From assembly GCA_023213395.1 (NCBI GenBank), contig CM041465.1, positions 72,299,741 through 72,363,740 on the forward strand: 64,000 nt of DNA, written 5' to 3'. Below are positions 60,273-64,000 of the stretch, in pieces (position 1 is the first letter of the stretch; every line of letters begins with the position of its first letter). Source of the stretch: Cycas panzhihuaensis (Eukaryota > Cycadophyta). Under the pieces are notes generated by a model. It was not told the DNA's origin, did not search any database, and saw only the letters and a program-made list of their open reading frames with translations. The translations under genes were made by a program, and so were the position numbers.

Positions 60273-61289
60273 GGGATGATATAGGAGGAGGAGGAGATGG
60301 AGGGAGGAAAGTGCCTCAAGTAGCTTAGGATCCACTTGTAAGTAAAGGAGGGGATGATACTGGAGGTATAAAGGATATTGAGGCTATAGAGGCCCTATAG
60401 TAGCTGGTTGATATTGTTAGGGAAAGAGAGAGAGAGGTTGTACCATAAGGAAAAGTTATTGGAGGAGGAGATGGTATGTTTATATTTTTTATTATTTTCA
60501 GCTTATAACCTAATTTATCTCGCTTATATTTTAATGATACACATAGACACACACATCTCTCTCTCTCTCGCTATATATATATATATATATATCACTAATA
60601 CCTTAATGGTGGTTAGTATTATAAGAGGAGATAGAGTATATATGGCCTTTATGAGGCACATGTTAGATGGACTCTTATCCTTTATGTATAGGCCAAATAA
60701 GCCTCATATTTGGCATGATGGTGACCTTGATTTCTTAGGTCCTTACACTTGATACTTCATGCCTTACATCAAGGCATGAGACTCGTATTGATCATAAGCA
60801 TAAATGACTATCTGGAAAGTAGAGTTATAGGGGTAACTAACAACTAAAAATGTAGAGTTAAGGGGGCTCAAGACATAACTAAAGGCAACTAGGAATGAGA
60901 GAGAGCACCTAAATAAAATGGTCATACTTTAGGGAAGAGAACATACTACACCCTTAATGAGTTAGAGCATACACTAGTCATGGATCCACACACACAAAGG
61001 AGAGATGTCACATACATATGTATATTAGGTAGAGGGCAAATAAGGCAACCCCCAATAACCATAACTACCATGATATCTATCTCAATAACTACCATGATAT
61101 CTATAATAACTAACTATTTTTAGTAAGAGAGAGTTGATTTTGGGGGAAGAGGACATGCGTCTACTCCATGGGCACAGGGTAGTGAGAGTTAGGGCTTAGT
61201 GTTGAGCATGATATATTGTGCCCATAGAAGTGGTAGGACCACTACATACTTTATATTATTGTATCATATGTTTTGTATTAATTTCACTT

Positions 61290-61314
61290 TATATATATAT
61301 ATATATATATATAT

Positions 61315-61391
<77 letters not shown>

Positions 61392-61421
61392 TATATATGT
61401 TTGTATGTATGTATGTATGTA
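61290..61421. repeat. (AT)n microsatellite
   Basis: An almost pure AT run of about 100 bases, then a GTAT run to 61421. Confidence 0.95.
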
Positions 61422-62538
61422 CGATATTTTTTCATTATGGAGATGAGTATTAGAACTATGTTTGTTATCTTTGTGTTTTATTCCCCACTTTATACCCATT
61501 TGATAGTTTGTTGTTTTGGGCATGTATGAATCAATTTTTAGAATCATATGTAAATATATGCATGTTTTTTGGATTTTGTTGATATATATATATTTTAGAG
61601 TTTTTGAATAATAATAAGTATACATTAGTTTATACTCATCACAGAGTGTGTATCCATCACATAGGATTAAAGACTCTTGTAGTTTTGAGATATTTAACAA
61701 GTAAGGTTCTTAGAGCCATAATTCATAATTTTCTAAACATTTTTTGCTCTTAAAAGTGTTTCCACTTTAATTTTCCATATATGATAATTTGAATCAATTA
61801 ATTTTTCTTGATCAATCAGGGTTAAGATTGAGGAGGCCATTAAATCTGAGAGAATCGAGACCTAACAGTGCTAGTCCATACATATGTACATATCTATGTA
61901 AAAAAACTAGACCATACAGAATGAAATGAAGTATACCTTAAAAGAAAGAGAATGATGAGAGGAGTTCATATCTGGAGTTTGATTTATAAAACAGTCTATA
62001 AACTATAAGAAAATAGGCCCAAAAGCTAGAGAGACGTAGCTAGGGTTTTGCACAAAATGGCTCGAATCTCCAAAAATTCTTGACAAAATCTCTTAATAAT
62101 AATCACAAAACCTTTGAAGTATTGAGACAGAGATATTACAATATATTTGACTCAAAGATCTGAGAAAATTTAAGAGAAAATATGAGAGTACCTCCAAACC
62201 CGTAAGGACTGGTAAAGTGCTCAAAACTACCCTTAGACGAGATCAAATAACTTCAAGTTTGAAGAGAGAAATAACGAGATATCAAGATCTATCTACTAGT
62301 GAAATTTTATCTCAATTTGAGACATTAAAATTTTCTTGTTCGTATAGCCATACGGTTTCATACACAGGTCATACGATGCCTTAAACTGTCTCCAGATATG
62401 ATCTTCTATTAGCTTGACTCTTTATCTGACCTTATTTAGCTTCCCTTTGTTGACTTCTCTGCTTGTCTCACTTTAGCACTACCTTCATCAGATACAAGGC
62501 CCTCTCTCAAAGAGGCAGGCTGACCTGCTCTAATACTA

Positions 62539-62700
62539 TAATAGAAAAACTTATTGAGATGAAAAAAAACTTGCCTTTCATGGAGATCAAGACTCCTATA
62601 AATATATATAATATAAAGTGACCTGAATTGTAATCGATCCACCTCTCACTGCTAAGTGTCAACATCTTAGATATAAGTTACATTTGAGGGTGTTCCAACA
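62539..62700 (-). mobile_element. LTR-J: candidate short LTR, minus strand
   Basis: On the minus strand it starts TGTTGGAACACCCTC and ends TTTTTCTATTA, followed directly by TAGTATTAGAGCAGG (62538 to 62524), which resembles a primer site TGGTATTAGAGCAGG with one change. 162 bases fits a short copia or TRIM LTR. No second LTR or TSD was found. Confidence 0.4.
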
Positions 62701-62729
62701 TCACCCCTTTATGTACCTAAATAAAACAT

Positions 62730-64000
62730 TACACTCTAACATCTCTTATCAAGAACAGTACATGGGAGCTTGTTGATCTACCACTTGGCAAAAAGGTAGT
62801 TTAAAATAAATGGGTGTTCAAAAACAAATATAGATCAGATATCACCCTTGAAAAACATAAGGCATGGTTGGTTGCTAAAGGATTTACACAAAGGGAAGGC
62901 ATCAACTACACTAAAGTCTTTGCACTTACAACCAAGTGGCCTACAATTAGAACTCTTGTGGCCTTGGCTACTCAATAGGGTTGGAAAATCCACTAACTTG
63001 ATATTAAGACTACATTTCTTAAAGGAGATCTTAAAGAAAAAATTTACATGGCTCAGCCAAAAGGATATGAGATCGAAGGTCACGAGCATAAGGTTTACAG
63101 GCTCAGAAAGTCCTTGTATGGCCTTAAACAAGTCCTTCATGCTTGGTTTGCCAAGTTGTCTAAAAGAATGAGGCAACTTGGATATGAGGTTTGTAACTAC
63201 CAAGATATTGATGTAACATTATTCATCAAGCGCCATAAGGATAAAGTCACTTATCTTATAATCTTTATGGATAGTAACGGGTAATAACAAACATGTAATA
63301 AGCCAGCTAAAAAAGGACCTTGGTAAAACGTTCGAATTGTCTAATCTCAGTTCGATGAAATATTACTTGGGAATTGAAGTAACATAAAAGAATAGAAAAT
63401 TTTTCCTCTCCCAAGAAAAATACATCAACGATCTTCTAACCAAGTTTCTATTAAAAGATGCCTGACCAGTGATTTTACCTATGGACCCTAATACCAAACT
63501 CTCATATGAAGGTGATACTAAGGAGGTAAATATAACACTCTACAGGAAACTTGTAGGTAGTCTCATCTACACTACCAATACAAGGTTAGATATTACACAC
63601 TATATCAACATTCTTGCTCGCTACATAACAAATCCTCGACAGAATCATTGGCAGGTAGTAATGTGAGTGTTGAGATACCTTAAGATGACCAACAAATATG
63701 GTCTATTATATGAACCTAATTCAGACTTCAAGATTTTTGGATACATAGACTCAGACTTTGTAGGAGATAAAGATACATGAAGATCTATGTCTGGGTATGT
63801 AACGTTTCTTAGAACAAGACCAATATCATGGAGATCCAGATGGTAGAAGATAGTTGCATATTTAACTATCAAAGTTGAATACATTGCTACTTCTAAGACC
63901 AATAAGGAGGTAATATAGCTAAAAAAAATATTAGAAACATTGAATATCACCCAAACAAGTCCTACGAGTCTTCATGTAGATAATCAATCAGTAATCTACA
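62730..64000 (+). pseudogene. Copia-I: Ty1/copia RT and RNase H, cut by the window end
   Basis: In successive frames: KNSTWELVDLPLGKKVV (62750-62805), WLVAKGFTQREGINYTKVFA (62866-62925), LDIKTTFLKGDLKEKIYMAQ (62998-63057) and SLYGLKQVLHAWFAKL (63112-63160). The catalytic box reads IIFMDSNG (about 63260-63283) where YVDD is usual, apparently with a small deletion. YYLGIEVT, SQEKYINDLL, RKLVGSLIYTTNTRLDITH (63543-63600) and IDSDFVGDKDT (63745-63780) lead into the RNase H, which runs to the edge. No integrase lies upstream, so the 5' part is lost or displaced. Stops at former Gln and Arg codons show decay. Confidence 0.85.

Larger units (their letters stand above)
59053..60480 (+). pseudogene. 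antisense accessory ORF with plant mobile domain, Gypsy-C
   Basis: A plus-strand frame reads LNRLTLVEQQMLCRCGLA, then INQ-like residues, LRFTPHEARRILGISWRREH (59242-59300) and APFQVIKEDK. TPHEARRILGI matches TPRDIRRILGVP of the Gypsy-G antisense frame, and the upstream EQ-ML-RCG pattern is also shared in kind (EDRDMLERCG in Gypsy-G). Further on, NPYNDILPWLDDEANI (59817 onward) and a Pro-rich stretch (QGPQPPPPPDERGD) precede TRIM-H. After it come a Gly-rich part and an IEAIEAL...LVDIVREREREVV helix, like the coiled-coil end of the Gypsy-G frame. Stops are frequent. It lies on the strand opposite to Gypsy-C. Confidence 0.62.
58360..62538 (-). mobile_element. Gypsy-C internal region, right of LTR-B2
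   Basis: Gypsy-C continues here after the AAAAC repeat. It holds the antisense PMD frame (59053-60480, plus strand) with TRIM-H inside it. From 60490 to 61289 and 61422 to 62538 nothing coding is seen on either strand; a 25-base tandem repeat lies at 61062-61110. The minus-strand gag-pol of Gypsy-C is not visible, and its right boundary is unknown; sequence right of about 61 kb may belong to other elements. Confidence 0.45.

Overview
The window is nuclear DNA of a land plant, probably one with a large repeat-rich genome. The evidence is the element types: Ty1/copia elements with a TGGTATCAGAGCC-type initiator-Met primer site, Ty3/gypsy elements with a Tat-like gag 'WCxxH' knuckle, plant mobile domain (PMD) reading frames, and heavy C-to-T decay of CAA/CAG codons into stops. 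I found no host protein-coding gene, tRNA, rRNA or CRISPR array. Nearly the whole 64 kb is a stack of LTR retrotransposons inserted into one another, and several boundaries are fixed to the base by target-site duplications (TSDs).

Layout, outermost to innermost, with names used here. Gypsy-A (minus strand) runs from its 3' LTR (1-1499) to about 6619 and is interrupted by a GC-rich solo LTR (soloLTR-1, 3410-6198). LTR-B1 starts at 6620. Gypsy-C (minus strand) has its 3' LTR at about 7338-10477 and internal sequence on both sides of the next insertion (10492-11033 and 58360 onward). LTR-B2 (11034-58354, TSD AAAAC) sits in Gypsy-C. Gypsy-D (11058-53487, TSD ATGAC) sits in the 5' LTR of LTR-B2. 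Gypsy-D carries soloLTR-2 (18395-18765, TSD GGACC) in its reverse transcriptase, Copia-E (21671-31298) after its integrase, and Gypsy-G (36937-53094, TSD GAATC) in its 3' LTR. Copia-F (23649-28967, TSD AATAG) sits in the gag of Copia-E. On the right, a 351-bp TRIM-like element (TRIM-H, 59922-60272, TSD GGGAT) interrupts the Gypsy-C antisense frame. The window ends in a decayed copia reverse transcriptase/RNase H (Copia-I).

The most interesting system is in the Ty3/gypsy elements. Gypsy-G has the order gag-protease-RT-RNase H-integrase, then a reading frame on the opposite strand with a plant mobile domain, then a second RNase H domain close to the 3' LTR. The antisense PMD recurs, decayed, in Gypsy-C and Gypsy-A, and the displaced second RNase H recurs in Gypsy-A next to its polypurine tract. 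The accessory module therefore looks like an inherited part of this lineage and not a chance capture. A TATA-like box on the minus strand at 49261-49270 could drive the antisense frame.

All coding regions are broken by stops or frameshifts. Gypsy-D and Copia-F decayed mainly by C-to-T change. Gypsy-G stays GC-rich, and its two LTRs differ mostly by small clustered changes around CG, so some of its frameshifts may be sequencing artefacts. Long microsatellites (notably 55612-57085) grow inside several elements. Domain calls were read by eye from translations; no database search was possible.
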